Notes: generated by a model not told the origin, from the sequence alone. A DNA stretch of 24,078 nt from Rhizophlyctis rosea (GCA_027596075.1 JADGJC010000311.1:1-24078); one strand, 5' to 3'. Shown: positions 10,141 through 20,585, counted from the first letter of the stretch. Numbers and translations are program-made.

Positions 10141-10764
10141 AACAAGGGACCTCAGCACACGTGGGGCGTATTGAGCATACTGCAAGTGGTCGATTGAAGA
10201 TCATATAGGCCATGACAGGGAAATATACTCACACTCATGATTGGTCACTGACTGAGTCATTCAAAATGGTTCACGTTTTCATGCAGTCGTCTGTTGTGCA
10301 CAAGTCTCATGTTGTTATGAAGTCATTTCATAAAGGACAGAATTCTTGACCACTATTTGGAGACAATTTCTTTTTTTTTGCAAGAAAGAACGAATATCCA
10401 TTGTTGTTGAGATATCTCGCAAAAAAGATCATTTTGGACATCACGTGGGACAATGCACAAAGAGGTTGGTATATGCACCCTACTTGTGTTCGTCAAACTC
10501 ATATACGCATCAGGACGTGAAGGAAGGGGCTTGAGCCAATTGCATGGTAATATGAAACCTTGACTGATGGGTGGTTATATCTGGACGTAAAGGATCATCC
10601 GTCAAAGACAACTTTACCTCGATCTCTTGATAAAAAGATTGAGGAGCTTCAATGTGAGGTACCCGTGTACCACTTTTTCGGATTCCGCGCATGAGACTCA
10701 TCAACAGCAAGGAAGTGATACGATAAAAATGGGAGATCTGACGAATTGCTTTGAATCACATTTG
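10141..10764. other. Intergenic, no gene seen
   Basis: AT-richer DNA after the LDAH stop. It holds only short open frames (10346-10534 plus, 10510-10710 minus) with no recognisable motif. Confidence 0.5.
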
Positions 10765-11553
10765 TCACAATGGCACTCTGACATAGTATAGCGTGGCGAC
10801 TGCAAATAGCGTGGCGATTGCAATTACTCTGAATGGGAGTTGTCCCTTGTCATTAGAGAGGGTTTTGTTGAAGGAGATGGGTTTTATTGGGAAGAGTCGG
10901 TACCAGTCCTGGCATGTTAGGCGTCGCTGCATTGATTGCTGGTCAGTGCGAGGGTTGTTGGCATGATTCCGTACAGAACTCATGACTACCCTACCTCTTT
11001 TCCCAGGTCCCAGATTCTTTTTGGCAAAGCATCGCTTGACACCGCCTCGATGGGACACTTGCTCGTGAGCTTCGAGAGGACCCCAAGTGTATCGGAACGT
11101 TTGTTCCAACTTGCGCCCTTGACGATCCTTATTGGTCCTTGAAACCTCCTCAATGGATACATTCGTCAGTTCGTCGTTGCCGAGCCACAACAAGGAAATG
11201 GTATGATAAGGTAACGACCATTCACGACCTTTAATTCCCAATAGAGATCTATCTAGCTCGAGGGTGGAAGCGTTGTCTTGTGCAGCTGGCCTCTTGAATA
11301 CCAATTGCAAATGATGGAATAGATGTGATAAGCGGTTGCAGGGCAGTCCACTATGGTGGCCAGCATCGCCTCGTATCAACATTCTCGCGAGGCCATCTCT
11401 GCCCTTAAGGTGGTATGCCGCAATCCAAGGCGAAAGACGCGAACACGACAGCGGTTGAATGACGTTGCAGTCCCACCGTTGCCCGCGTAATGAGAGAATG
11501 CGAGCATTCCTCAATTGACATTGCCAAAAAGTGATGTTGGTGAGAGCTCTATC
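10765..11553 (-). CDS. Hypothetical protein, possible LRR-like, C-terminal hydrophobic segment
   Basis: Unrecognised. The frame is open for 262 codons from just after a stop at 11554-11556 to TGA at 10765-10767. There is no ATG near the 5' end (first in-frame ATG about 11380), so if real it is the last exon of a gene whose upstream exon was not found; TTG 11514 is not credible as a start. The first 30 residues (ALTNITFWQCQLRNARILSL) have leucine/isoleucine spacing like one leucine-rich repeat of F-box/LRR proteins. The middle is basic and polar. The end, FRVIAIATLFAVATLYYVRV, is a plausible single membrane helix or tail anchor. It is built partly from an in-frame 18-bp tandem duplication (10788-10823). 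It could equally be a chance open frame or a relic. Confidence 0.33.
   Translation of the reverse strand, partial: DRALTNITFWQCQLRNARILSLRGQRWDCNVIQPLSCSRLSPWIAAYHLKGRDGLARMLIRGDAGHHSGLPCNRLSHLFHHLQLVFKRPAAQDNASTLELDRSLLGIKGREWSLPYHTISLLWLGNDELTNVSIEEVSRTNKDRQGRKLEQTFRYTWGPLEAHEQVSHRGGVKRCFAKKNLGPGKRGRVVMSSVRNHANNPRTDQQSMQRRLTCQDWYRLFPIKPISFNKTLSNDKGQLPFRVIAIATLFAVATLYYVRVPL
10788..10823. repeat. 18-bp tandem duplication
   Basis: Two adjacent copies of ATAGCGTGGCGAYTGCAA (one C/T difference). On the minus strand the unit is six codons and keeps the frame of the 10765-11553 open frame. Confidence 0.9.
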
Positions 11554-13418
11554 TTAGGACATTGGGTGGCCCAAATTAAGGCGCATCCGAAACTTTGACA
11601 ACGTTGATCACCAGTCACTAGATGCAAGACATATTATGTCTTGACCACTTCGACTGCGCGGAGGTTAAAAACCACCAGCTCAGTCTCTGAATGAACACAT
11701 GAATGCGGAGATTTGAAGTCCAATGAGACTGATTGACATGGTGTGGCAGAGCGAGATCATGTGCGCTTGCGCACACCCACTTTATTCTTATCGGTTGTAT
11801 CATCAATGGAACAAATATTCGCGCGCTATCACGAACAACACTTGCGGACGGACGTTGAAAGACAAAACAAACACCAGAAACACTGAAGCATCAGAAGGGG
11901 ATCTGTCAGTAAGCTGCTGCAAAAGGAGCAACAGAACACAGCAAATGATAGCTCGGCGCTCTCGAAAGTCATGCGACGACTTGACGTACGGGCACAGGGT
12001 GAAAGTAGGAAGCCTGCTAGCCCACCGATACGCCTGTGCGTCTTGACATCCAACGCTACATCAATGACGAGCAAGAGACAAAAAGGGAAAGGGAGCATTG
12101 ATCTGTGGAATTGGACTATATGGAAACGAGTTTTCCATTGTTCAGAGCGTGCTGGGACCCTTGCGTGTTTCAATCCCATTGAACAATAGCTTGCTTCTTC
12201 ACAAACATTAAATGCTCATTCAAGAGTCTTCGTTGGTGACGATGGGTAACGCTCGAATCCGGATGACTGTCCTTGAATGTGAATGTCGGGAAAGATTGCC
12301 GTCCGCAATTAATCAACAACTCGAAGACCGAAGTGCGATTGCTCTTGCAGCAGTGTTTTATTGACACCTTGTCGCACTGCGATCCTCAAGATGCGGCGGT
12401 GTACATTTTGCTTTTGAAATTGGCGTATGGGCCGACTTCGACAGAGAACTATGAATATCGCCCAGCACTTGGCGACTTTCAAAAGTGTAAGTGAGCGGAC
12501 TGTTATGGGTTTTGCGCAAATCCTTCAAGCCCATTACTTTATTGAAGGAAGTGAATCCGGTCCTCATTCCCGGCAGTCTCTTATCATCCTTCCCTCAACA
12601 TGGATGATTTTCTTTTCATATGATAGTGGATGGTAACTCGGATAAAGTAGATACCACCCCAGAAGGATCATTCAAGCCTGTTGCATACGCCAGTTCGATG
12701 TTATTATCCATCCCAATATGACGTTTCATCTGCTTACTGTAAAAGGTTGATAACCTTCAAGGGGCGAGACAAGATTGATTGACCTTTGGCGTCCCTTTCG
12801 AAAGGAACACCTAAGGGTCGTAGTACTCCGGGGTTTACTATTCGTGTCGGTATCTTGAAGATGTACAGTGTCCACAACTGAGCAATTGAGTTTTCTGAGA
12901 AGGTACGGTAGGATTTCTGTACCAAGAGCCAGTGCTTGCCTACTTGAACGTCACCTCGCTGTTCATCTCTGCTGATGCGTCTTCTCCTTTTTCACATTGT
13001 TTCATTGGAGATAGCTACTCGCAGCATTATCAACAAGTTGCGAAGACCACTTGAATTAGAATCTTGATCACTGCACTCAAAGGAGATCATTCTTGTCAAT
13101 CTTCTATAGCTGTAAATTGCATTGCATACTCCTGGTCCATGATCTTTGATACTATGGGAGCCGCAAAAAAAGGAGACGGGGCGATGTTCGAAACACAATG
13201 GCGTCGTGTTGCAGTGGGCACAACAGCCATGAAAGGTTCTTCGCAATCTGGTGGAATGGTTTGAAACCAGCCATAACCGCACATTATTTTCGGCATCCCC
13301 TGTTTGGCTTTCACATGAAAAACTCTTGGTTGGTCTTGAACTGAAGCGAAATTAGTGCGGGCTGTCTGCGGGGTGAAGGGGCGGATTGACAGTTGTGGCG
13401 TGACGGCTTACCCAATAC
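11554..13418. other. Unassigned stretch with one weak exon candidate
   Basis: No recognisable gene. The best coding-like piece is plus-strand 12273-12490. It translates to an amphipathic segment containing LLLQQCFIDTLSHC and AAVYILLLKLAYG and runs into a consensus donor (GTAAGT after AAAGT, near 12488). An overlapping frame with an ATG at 12242 is also open, so the reading frame is uncertain, and no acceptor or downstream exon was found. Other open frames (11723-12046 plus, 11829-12179 minus, 12992-13282 minus) look like chance. Confidence 0.35.
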
Positions 13419-13555
13419 TTGATCGATCCCCGATGCGATGATGACCACGCAACCAAAGTCGATTTCCGTCACTGGTCAGACCTTTCAATATTCATCCCAA
13501 ATTCCCATTCTTCGCTTCACGAATCTCCTTCACATATATCCTTCTGGCATCCACT

Positions 13556-13711
13556 TCACGCATATCTTTCACGCATATCCTCCACGTATATCCTTCACGT
13601 ATATCCTTCACGTATATCCTTCACACATATCCTTCACACATATCCTTCACACATATCCTTCACACATATCCTTCACACATATCCTTCACACATATCCTTC
13701 AGGCATATTTG
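13556..13711. repeat. 13-bp minisatellite, 12 units
   Basis: Twelve contiguous 13-bp units starting every 13 bases from 13556 (consensus TCACACATATCCT), with more degenerate copies just upstream. Variants are ordered along the array: two TCACGCATATCYT units, three YCACGTATATCCT, six identical TCACACATATCCT, then one degenerate TCAGGCATATTTG. Because 13 is not a multiple of 3, long Ser/His/Ile/Thr-rich frames appear in more than one phase; these are not genes. Confidence 0.95.
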
Positions 13712-14330
13712 TCACGCACACCCCAACGCCCACCCAGCCATCAGCACCACCTACCACCCAACAATATTCACCCCTAACACCCTTCCGCTCTGCTCCGACG
13801 GTCCCCGCACCAACCCTGCCGCCTCACACCTCCCCTACCTCAGCCCGCACACACAACAACAACTCTCCCCCTTCGCCAAATACGCTACGGGAGGAGTCAA
13901 ACATGCCGGTTTCGGATCCTGCCACATCATATACACTCCACAATAACTCTCCCCCTTTGCTCCTACCATCCACCATATTCACCACTCCGCCGCGTAAGCT
14001 CAAGCAGCTCCATCGCAAGCAGCACGGATAAGACCGCAACCCCTCCATCCGCACCACCGTCACAAACCAATAATCACCTCGAACTCGCTGCCCTCCCCCA
14101 CCTCCTCCATCATCGACGTAGTTCTCATCTCCCCATATCCCTTCGCCGTGAACGTCGAGAACCATCATGGGCTCCTGACGCCTCAATATCCTCCACCTCC
14201 GCCCCCATCACGCACCAAATATTCAAACTCCAGCCCATCCCGCCCTTCCCCATCTCCCCACGCCGACGACATAGTCCTCATCTCCCCCTCAGCCTCCGCA
14301 AGTGTCGATGCCAACGGTTCGAAGCACGGG
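13712..14330. other. C-rich Ser/Pro-coding-like stretch, no gene proven
   Basis: Strongly pyrimidine-biased on the plus strand. Several plus frames are open and rich in Pro, Ser and Thr. One segment at about 14110-14190 (SSIIDVVLISPYPFAVNVEN) looks more protein-like than its surroundings and could be an exon or relic. No start, splice pair or domain could be fixed. Confidence 0.35.
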
Positions 14331-15330
14331 CAGGTAGGTCACTAACCTTCCTGGGATGGACGGGGATGGTGGGAAGGGGCGGGGAACGCTGGGAACGGGG
14401 CAGACCAAGCGGCAAGACTCGAGACTTCCCAACGCGGGTCATGTCATGTGGACGGGTGGCTTTTTGCCTACTGGTTGCGTCTTTAAGGCGCCCGTTCGGA
14501 AGTCTCAACCGGGGCATGTCCTCCACGACGATGTGGGTGCATGTCCTTCACGACGGCGGCCATCGGCGAGGCATCTCTCTGATGCCATACGGACAGGTAG
14601 GTCCTCAAGATATGACAAGACCCAAGACTTCCAAGTAGCTCCTCACGGGTAGAGCCCGGGGGGTGGGCTTTTTGCCTGCTGGTGCGCAACCTCTTTGGTT
14701 GGCAAGCGAAACGGAAGGTCGTAAGTCGGATTGGGTGTATAGACCAGATTCGCTCCTTCAAGCTCTCCTTCTCGCTTCTCTTACACGAATGGGTGCAAGT
14801 CCCATACGAGACGCCATCGTGAGAATCGTTCTCTGGCGTCATTTCGCAGCAGGTAGGTCTCCAAGAACAGCAAGACACAAGACTTCCTTCAGCTGCTACA
14901 GGACAATGCGGGGTGGTGGGGTCCACTCAGGGTAGGCTTTTTGCCTACCAGTACCAGTTGAACCCCTGGTTACCAAGCAATAGGAAGGTTGTAAGTCCGG
15001 TATTGGGTGTATCGATTAGTCCGAACTTGTCTGTCATACCTTTCCCTTCACGCTCTCCTTCATGCTTTCCTTCACTCGAATGGGTGCACGTCCCGTTACG
15101 ATCGGCTGCCATCGTGAGACTGTTCTCTGGCGCCATACAAGATGGTAGGTAGGCTCTAACTCGCACTTTGTTGAAACAGCAAAGACCGGCAAGATTGAGT
15201 CCTTCCCCACACTTGGAACATAAGGGTCCGGGATGTAGGCTTTTTGCCTGCTTGTGGAGCGCAGAACGGCATGCTGCGGAAGGGTTCATCGGGTAGGGCA
15301 GGTGATTGGGTGTATAGACTAGGTACAAGA
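14331..15330. repeat. Array of about four diverged 260-290 bp tandem units
   Basis: Units begin with CAGGTAGGT-like sequence at about 14331, 14592, 14850 and 15143 (spacings about 261, 258, 293). Shared blocks recur in the same order: AAGACY...AAGACTTCC; GGCTTTTTGCCT followed by a purine and CTGG-like sequence (about 14460, 14668, 14937, 15237); GGTYGTAAGTC...ATTGGGTGTAT (about 14718, 14986, 15303); AATGGGTGCAYGTCC (about 14533 variant, 14789, 15078); and GCCATCGTGAGA..TTCTCTGGCG (about 14812, 15107). Copies differ by substitutions and indels that do not preserve a plus-strand reading frame, so this reads as a satellite-like or duplicated non-coding array. The first copy is the most diverged. 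Confidence 0.75.
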
Positions 15331-16739
15331 TGTTGGATAGGTCTGGTATTCTGGATATGTTGTATATTTCTGTATGTGTTTAAGTCTTGACGCCAATAAA
15401 CGTATGCACTCTGCCTAACCTTCTCCAATCGACTCTTCACCGCTTCTACTCCCGCATCCAGAGCCCCTGATGTGTGGGTGCTTTTCGGAGCAACATGTCT
15501 GTTGACCTTTCAAGCCAGATCAATCGGAAAAGGAAGAAACAAGGTCTCAACGCGTCCGAGACTTCGACTCGTGACACCGCAACTTTTTTTTGTCGACCTC
15601 GAACTCGTGTGCGCGCGTCCGCATGATACAGCTTGCGGAAGGATACGAATTCATTCCTTATGGCTTTATTGACAGTGCTCATTGGCGTGCGGTAGTTTGA
15701 CTTCAAACCGCATCACGAACAACCCAAATGCAGCTGCAATCCAAACATAGCGGAAACACTATGTATCCATGCTCTTGAAACGCAAGTGGAGATCAACCCA
15801 ATGATTCAGAATCACTCTGCACACTCACCTATGAGAGATATTACGGGATTTCCAATTATGCATTTGGGACCTACCATAACATTACAGTATGAGCTTTGTG
15901 AGGGAAAAAACGCTTCATCAAAGGGCCTGTTTCACGCAAAGGGATTGATTACTCGATCCGTCATGCATAGTGTGATGATGAGGTTATGCTTCATGTTCAA
16001 CACAAAAATTACGACAAGTCATCAGCTGGAAGCTGCTGGATATATGTGACGGTTAACTCTTTCATTCCACATGCGACAAAAAGAATTGAGCTCCCGCCGA
16101 CATGACATGCACTGACGATTCATTAAGCATGGCCGCTAGTGAAGTGAAGCTTCACGGTCGAACATGAATATCTCACCCGTATCAATTGATGTGTATTCTC
16201 CGTCACGTGTCATTCAGGATGCAAAAAAGCGAGCCCCGTCCTCCATGGTATGCACTAAGAACTTCCGTTAGGGATGGCAATTCCGTGCATGCTCAAGACA
16301 TCAAGACATTCCAACAGGCATCAGCTGAAGCTGTACATTGTCATAAAAATGTCATTCAGGACACGCAAAAAAATGCATACCCGCCGCCGGTATCGCATAC
16401 ACTGAGGATGGAGGATTGATGGATCCACGATACAGCGCTAAAGTTCCGTTCAACATGAAGTAGAAGCCCAGTTTGCTCAAACATTGGCGTCAAAGTGTCA
16501 TTTGAGGTGCGCACAAGAAAAGCTTGCGATCGCCGTCGGCTTGACATGCTCTGAACGAAGGACCGAGGACTCCATTTGACACAGCGCTAGATCTCTTGCT
16601 CGACATGCAATCTGAAACCCACTTAGTCTGGCGCTTTGGCGGTGGAGTCACGTTCATGAGCGAGATACTCGAGTCTTAACTCATGAGCGAGATACTTGAG
16701 CCTTAGTAAGAGTTCCAAGTTACTGCTGACAAATATACG
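15331..16739. other. Unassigned stretch, no gene seen
   Basis: Only short frames with no motif. Two short words recur: GTCATTCAGGA followed by CAAAAAA (about 16208 and 16351) and CATCAGCTG with AAGCTG (about 16019 and 16318). These hint at degenerate duplicated DNA, but alignment by eye does not extend far. Confidence 0.4.
16655..16708. repeat. 27-bp tandem duplication
   Basis: Two adjacent 27-bp copies sharing CATGAGCGAGATACT and a GAG-CTTA tail, with a few mismatches. The duplication sits about 30 bp left of the retroelement remnant. Confidence 0.8.
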
Positions 16740-18117
16740 TCGGTGGTTCAAGGCCACCCACCTCTTCAACATCAACACAACGGCTTGGATCGGGAAATCA
16801 GCAATCTCAAAACGCTACGAAACGGCGTGGCCAAGAATCGTGCCATTACTCGTCGCGAAATCCTTGAGCCTATCCCTGATATATCTGAAACCGCTACCAA
16901 GCGGTTTGTGATGCCATCGTCCGATCCGCAGCCGGCATGAACGTCGATGCTGCCAAATGCAAAACGCCCTGACACTGCTGGTGGACCCAGTCGGCCCTCT
17001 GCCCGACGTGGCCGCGTTGCCGTCCAAACAATCAAGGCCACTACGGAAACGATCAGAACTCACCCCCAAGTCCACCCGGCAGTTCTGCCAAGACAGCAAA
17101 TCTTGACGACAGCAAGCAATGACGACAGCGACGAGGACGACGGACCCTACGCTGCTCTTACCTCTCATGAAGTCCGTGACCTTATTGGCAGTGATGGCTG
17201 CTTCTGTTGTTGGGTACCTGATGCCGGCCATTTTATGAAAGATTGCCCGAACTTCCGGGCTGCTGAAGCCAACGACTGCGAATCCAGACCTCCCGCAAGG
17301 CTCGTTCCGCTCGTAAGGCCGCCGCTGTTGAAGCCGACTCTGACCCCGAGAATGCCGAATTCAATGACGACATTGTCGGTCCCCACCACCTCCCATTGGG
17401 ACAAAGAGGAGGCTCCTACGTCTCGGACGAAATGGGCGCCCTCATCCGTGACACCAAGTAGGTCACCCCATCAAACGGCGCCATCGACATCATTGAGAAA
17501 TCAAAGAAGACACAACGCTTCGACTTCATCATCAAAGCCAAATTGATACTGGCTGCTTCCTCATCAACACCGATGCCAGTGGTACCCTCATTGCCGTCCA
17601 CGTCGTCATCCGCAACCAAATTTGTACTGTCCGCATGTCCCCGCCTAAGACCTGCTGCCAGGTTTCCATGAGAAAGGTTCCACCATCGCCTACAGCCGCG
17701 ACAACCTTACCACTCCCGAATGCCCTCATGAGCTCACCATCTTTGAAATCGCCAAGCTCCATGGAATCCCCAACCGACGGTATCATTGGTCGCCGTATCA
17801 TCCACGAATTCGCCACCATCCTATTTGAATACCTTTGTAAAGTCGACTTCACTCCTCTTACGCCGGCCCAGACCATGAAGGCCACTTCCATCAAGGTCGA
17901 CAACACCACCCTCAAACCGAACGCCCCCCACCATCCTAGTGGTGATGTATATATGTTGAGATGCGGTATTACAAGCAGCTGTAGTCTCGATCTCTCCCAA
18001 CGGCCACACCGATCAAACAAACTCATATTAGGGCAAATATTAAACAAGAAACACAAACCATATTCGTCCAGCACTTTCCGCTTCTTTTCCACCGCAAGTC
18101 TATGCAAGGCAGTATGA
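16740..18117 (+). mobile_element. Decayed Gag/protease-like LTR-retroelement remnant
   Basis: Plus-strand relic. An upstream fragment (about 16743-16940) has a charged helical stretch containing DREISNLKTLRNGVAKNR, as in Gag N-terminal regions. The frame from 16947 carries a cysteine/histidine knuckle at 17199-17246 (C-x2-C-x6-H-x4-C, ending GHFMKDCPNF). Past about 17280 the sensible reading moves to another frame that is Lys/Arg/Ala-rich and then acidic, and ends at TAG 17459-17461. A third frame then carries an aspartyl-protease-like IDTGC at 17542-17556. Three frames in sequence plus a stop mean the coding region is broken. No reverse transcriptase, integrase, LTR pair or target-site duplication was seen. 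The call rests on motif order and is moderate. Confidence 0.45.
16947..17461 (+). pseudogene. Gag-like pseudogene with zinc-knuckle variant
   Basis: Begins at ATG 16947 in the preserved frame. Residues 60-66 are acidic (SDEDDGP) and precede the knuckle at residues 85-100. The x6 spacing between the second Cys and the His differs from the usual x4 of retroviral and Ty3 knuckles. The frame shift near 17280 and the stop at 17459 break it. Host CCHC proteins are an alternative source, but the following DTG motif favours a retroelement. Confidence 0.42.
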
Positions 18118-18840
18118 GGCCTCTCATCCTCCTCCTCCCTATGCGGCCCCCCTCTTCACCTTTACCGCCGTCGCCTTCCAGTCTCCGATCTCCACTGAAA
18201 TTCATCCTGCAGATAGGGCAAAACTTGTGAAATCATGCCTACTGCCCTTCCTTCAAACCTCTCGTATAAGTTCATATGGCTTGAGACGTTGTCCACTACA
18301 ACTTATGAACAGAGAAGAACGTTTGCGGCCGTTGATTGATCCACCCAACGAATCCACCCAAAGAGGGGTTTTTGATGATCAACGGCAATTACATCCTCTT
18401 CGAGAGACACCACCAAGGTTCTTTTGATTCTCTTGTTTCCCGATGAGATCCTGAAGCTTACAAACCACTCTGAGGACGTGGAGGCTCATCATGCGTAGCT
18501 TGTAGGTGCTGCCGACGAGGACAGGAGGATTCAGTGATGATAACGTAGCCCCGGCTGAGAAGCATTGGCGTAAAGTACGCGCCATCATGTTGTAGCTTCA
18601 ACCCAATGATTTTGCGGAGCAGAATATAACATACCCGCTACTCCCGCTCTCTGTCTAGGGCTCGAAGTCTGAAGCGTTGAGTCGAACAGAGTTCTTAGAG
18701 CTGTGTTCAATACGGTCGGTGTCGTGCTTGTCGTCACAATTCCCCAAGAGCTCCACTCAATGAAACATCATGCTCAAGTGCCGCCGGACCTCTGGGCTTC
18801 ACTTGCGGCTTCGCCTTCGCCTTGTTGTATGCCTTCTTAC
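18118..18840. other. Unassigned stretch, weak minus-strand coding signal
   Basis: No recognisable gene. The minus strand at about 18490-18640 has two overlapping open frames, one containing the protein-like string YFTPMLLSRGYVIITE. A lysine-rich frame (about 18728-18860, minus, ECKKAYNKAKAKPQVKPRG) directly follows the exon pair at 18841-19134 in another phase. They may be further pieces of the same gene, but no splice chain was proven. Confidence 0.35.
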
Positions 18841-19134
18841 ATTCGGCAGTTGTTCTCCATTCCAATGCTCAACAACCGACGTCATGATATCATCGTGCAG
18901 AGATACGCTTTCGTCAAGACTCCCAATGCCGACGATTGAACCTTGCATCAACCAAGACAATGGCCTACTTGGCAGTGCCTGAGCTAAGACGATGAGATTT
19001 GTGTGGCATGCAAAAGACTGATTTGATCTGTCAATTTCAAAGAATAAGAACTTTGTGTAGTTCCTAGCGGACAGCGTGACCGTCAAACTTACAATGGTTT
19101 CTTGAAGCACACCACCGGAGCCCCTCGACACGGA
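18841..19134 (-). CDS. Hypothetical protein, exon pair (partial)
   Basis: Unrecognised. On the minus strand a 42-bp exon (19134-19093) sits between an acceptor-like CCCAG and the donor GTAAGT. A 114-bp intron (19092-18979) ends in TCTTAGCTCAG, and a 138-bp exon (18978-18841) runs to a GTAAGA donor. Exon lengths are multiples of three and the frame stays open across the splice. The joined reading contains GSIVGIGSLDESVSLHDDIM. I see no known domain. The start and end of the gene are not located, and a relic of a gene is possible. Confidence 0.33.
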
Positions 19135-19750
19135 CTGGGCAGTTCATTGTCAAAACCTCGTGGCAGAGAGTGATGAATGTATGGGTAGCACGGGATGTGT
19201 ATTCATACACTGTGCTCTGCGTTGCGCTACGTGATTGAGAGATGCGCTTGAGGAACTCCCGCAGGGTTGAGTGTCAAGCGAAGCTTCCAATCTAGTAAGT
19301 GCGGATAGTGGGAGTTCATTCAGTGCTGCACCAGCCGCACCGTTGCTCAACACACCCATTCCGCAATGACAATTGCTGGTGGGGTCGATTGTATTGGTGC
19401 GTTGAGGCATGCAGAACTATAAGCTCTCGTCGGCCGGAAACTGATAGCATGTCCTCTTCCTAGAAAACACAAAACGGCGCGTCTTTCCATCTAGAGTGAA
19501 ATCCTTCCCTGACAAGCCAAACCCCAAACCCCATCCCCACCTGCTCCCACACACCCATCGCAAACCCTGTTGCCCCCTTCCGCACTCTTGACGGACAACA
19601 TTGACAGATCTTTGCCGCCGGGCTCATTGCCTGGAAATGAGACGCGAGTTGACGTCTTTAAGGCTTCGTTTATGGTCTTGGATTGAGCAAGACTTCTTGA
19701 AAGATTACTGAGAATCTTACGCTGGGGCTTACCATTGCGTATTCATACAG
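19135..19750. other. No gene assigned
   Basis: A minus-strand 86-codon frame starting with ATG at 19410 (to 19150) is Ser/Ala/Leu-rich without motifs. 19500-19600 is C-rich on the plus strand. No gene could be supported. Confidence 0.4.
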
Positions 19751-20063
19751 GCTCCTATCCTATGACAAAACCATCATGGGCGACAACGCTAACGAGCGGG
19801 TAGAGCTCATCCGTGACCACGTGCTGAATGGGGCGGGCAACGAGGTTCGCGAATATGACGTCATTTGTCTTCAGGCATTTTGCATGGGTGAATCAGAAAC
19901 GAAGCAGTTCCCAATTTGAGGGATCGGAAGGCATCGCTGGACGCTTTTTGATGTTCAATTGTCCAAAACGGCGGCATAGCTCATAGATGGGTCACCACAA
20001 ACGCAGCAGTATGGACTTACCGATTCAGCTAGGCCACGTCCTTGTCGCAAAACATCATTTTGA
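19751..20063 (+). pseudogene. Broken fragment of endonuclease/exonuclease/phosphatase-fold gene (sphingomyelinase-like)
   Basis: A single plus frame preceded by an acceptor-like ATACAG at 19741-19750. It contains GDNANERVELIRDHVL, then EYDVICLQ, the N-terminal signature of the EEP superfamily (Asn-x-x-x-Arg helix followed by YDV-x-x-x-Q, where the family has a catalytic Glu after Gln; here it is Ala). The same frame continues past in-frame stops TGA 19917-19919 and TAG 19977-19979 to a piece reading DGSPQTQQYGLTDSA and ends at TGA 20061-20063. I infer a neutral-sphingomyelinase-like relative from the ANERVELI pattern; other EEP enzymes are possible. The stops and missing Glu make it a pseudogene, unless unrecognised introns remove the stops. 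No C-terminal catalytic half is visible. Confidence 0.4.
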
Positions 20064-20585
20064 AGGCCATTCATCTTAACGTGAAGACCGAGTGGTGCAT
20101 TAATCGCTGAACGAAGCAACTGTACCGGCTTAAGCAGGCCCTGTGCAAATCTAGGACTTGGTTTGAAAAGGGGATGTAAGAACTTTATGATAGTTCCGTT
20201 CACAACATACCTACTCTACCAACGCCGAATTCATCCAATAAGCCGTCTCCAAGTCATCACGTGGGGGCCAGCGTCAAGAGCAACGGGGTTTGGAGAACGA
20301 GAGCTCCACAAGCAAAAAGTCTTATTCCTTCCCCATCACGTCACAGTTGCTGAAAACGAGTTTGCAGCTTGTCTTGCTAACTTTGCTATCGAGAAGAGGG
20401 ATTCCGGATAAGCTAGCCAGGGGCTTTGCATAGAGCTGCCCAAGTTTCGGTAATCGAATTGCGTATGATTATTGAAAGCGGACATATAGTGAGAATCTGG
20501 TTTGCATGATCGGCGAAAGCGTAAATAATTTGTTATTGACTCTGACCAATGAGACAGCAACAGAAGCCTTTGTTGCTTGAGATGA
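20064..20585. other. No gene assigned
   Basis: Short frames only (20163-20411 plus, 20336-20632 minus) with no motif. The later catalytic blocks expected of an EEP gene were not found here. Confidence 0.4.

Noticed and set aside
13556..13711. Possible CRISPR array
   Set aside because: Units are contiguous 13-mers with no spacers, and the DNA is eukaryotic.
13438..14031. 197-codon plus-strand open frame
   Set aside because: Its first half is translated 13-bp minisatellite, which is open in more than one phase because 13 is not a multiple of 3; the rest is C-rich low-complexity sequence.
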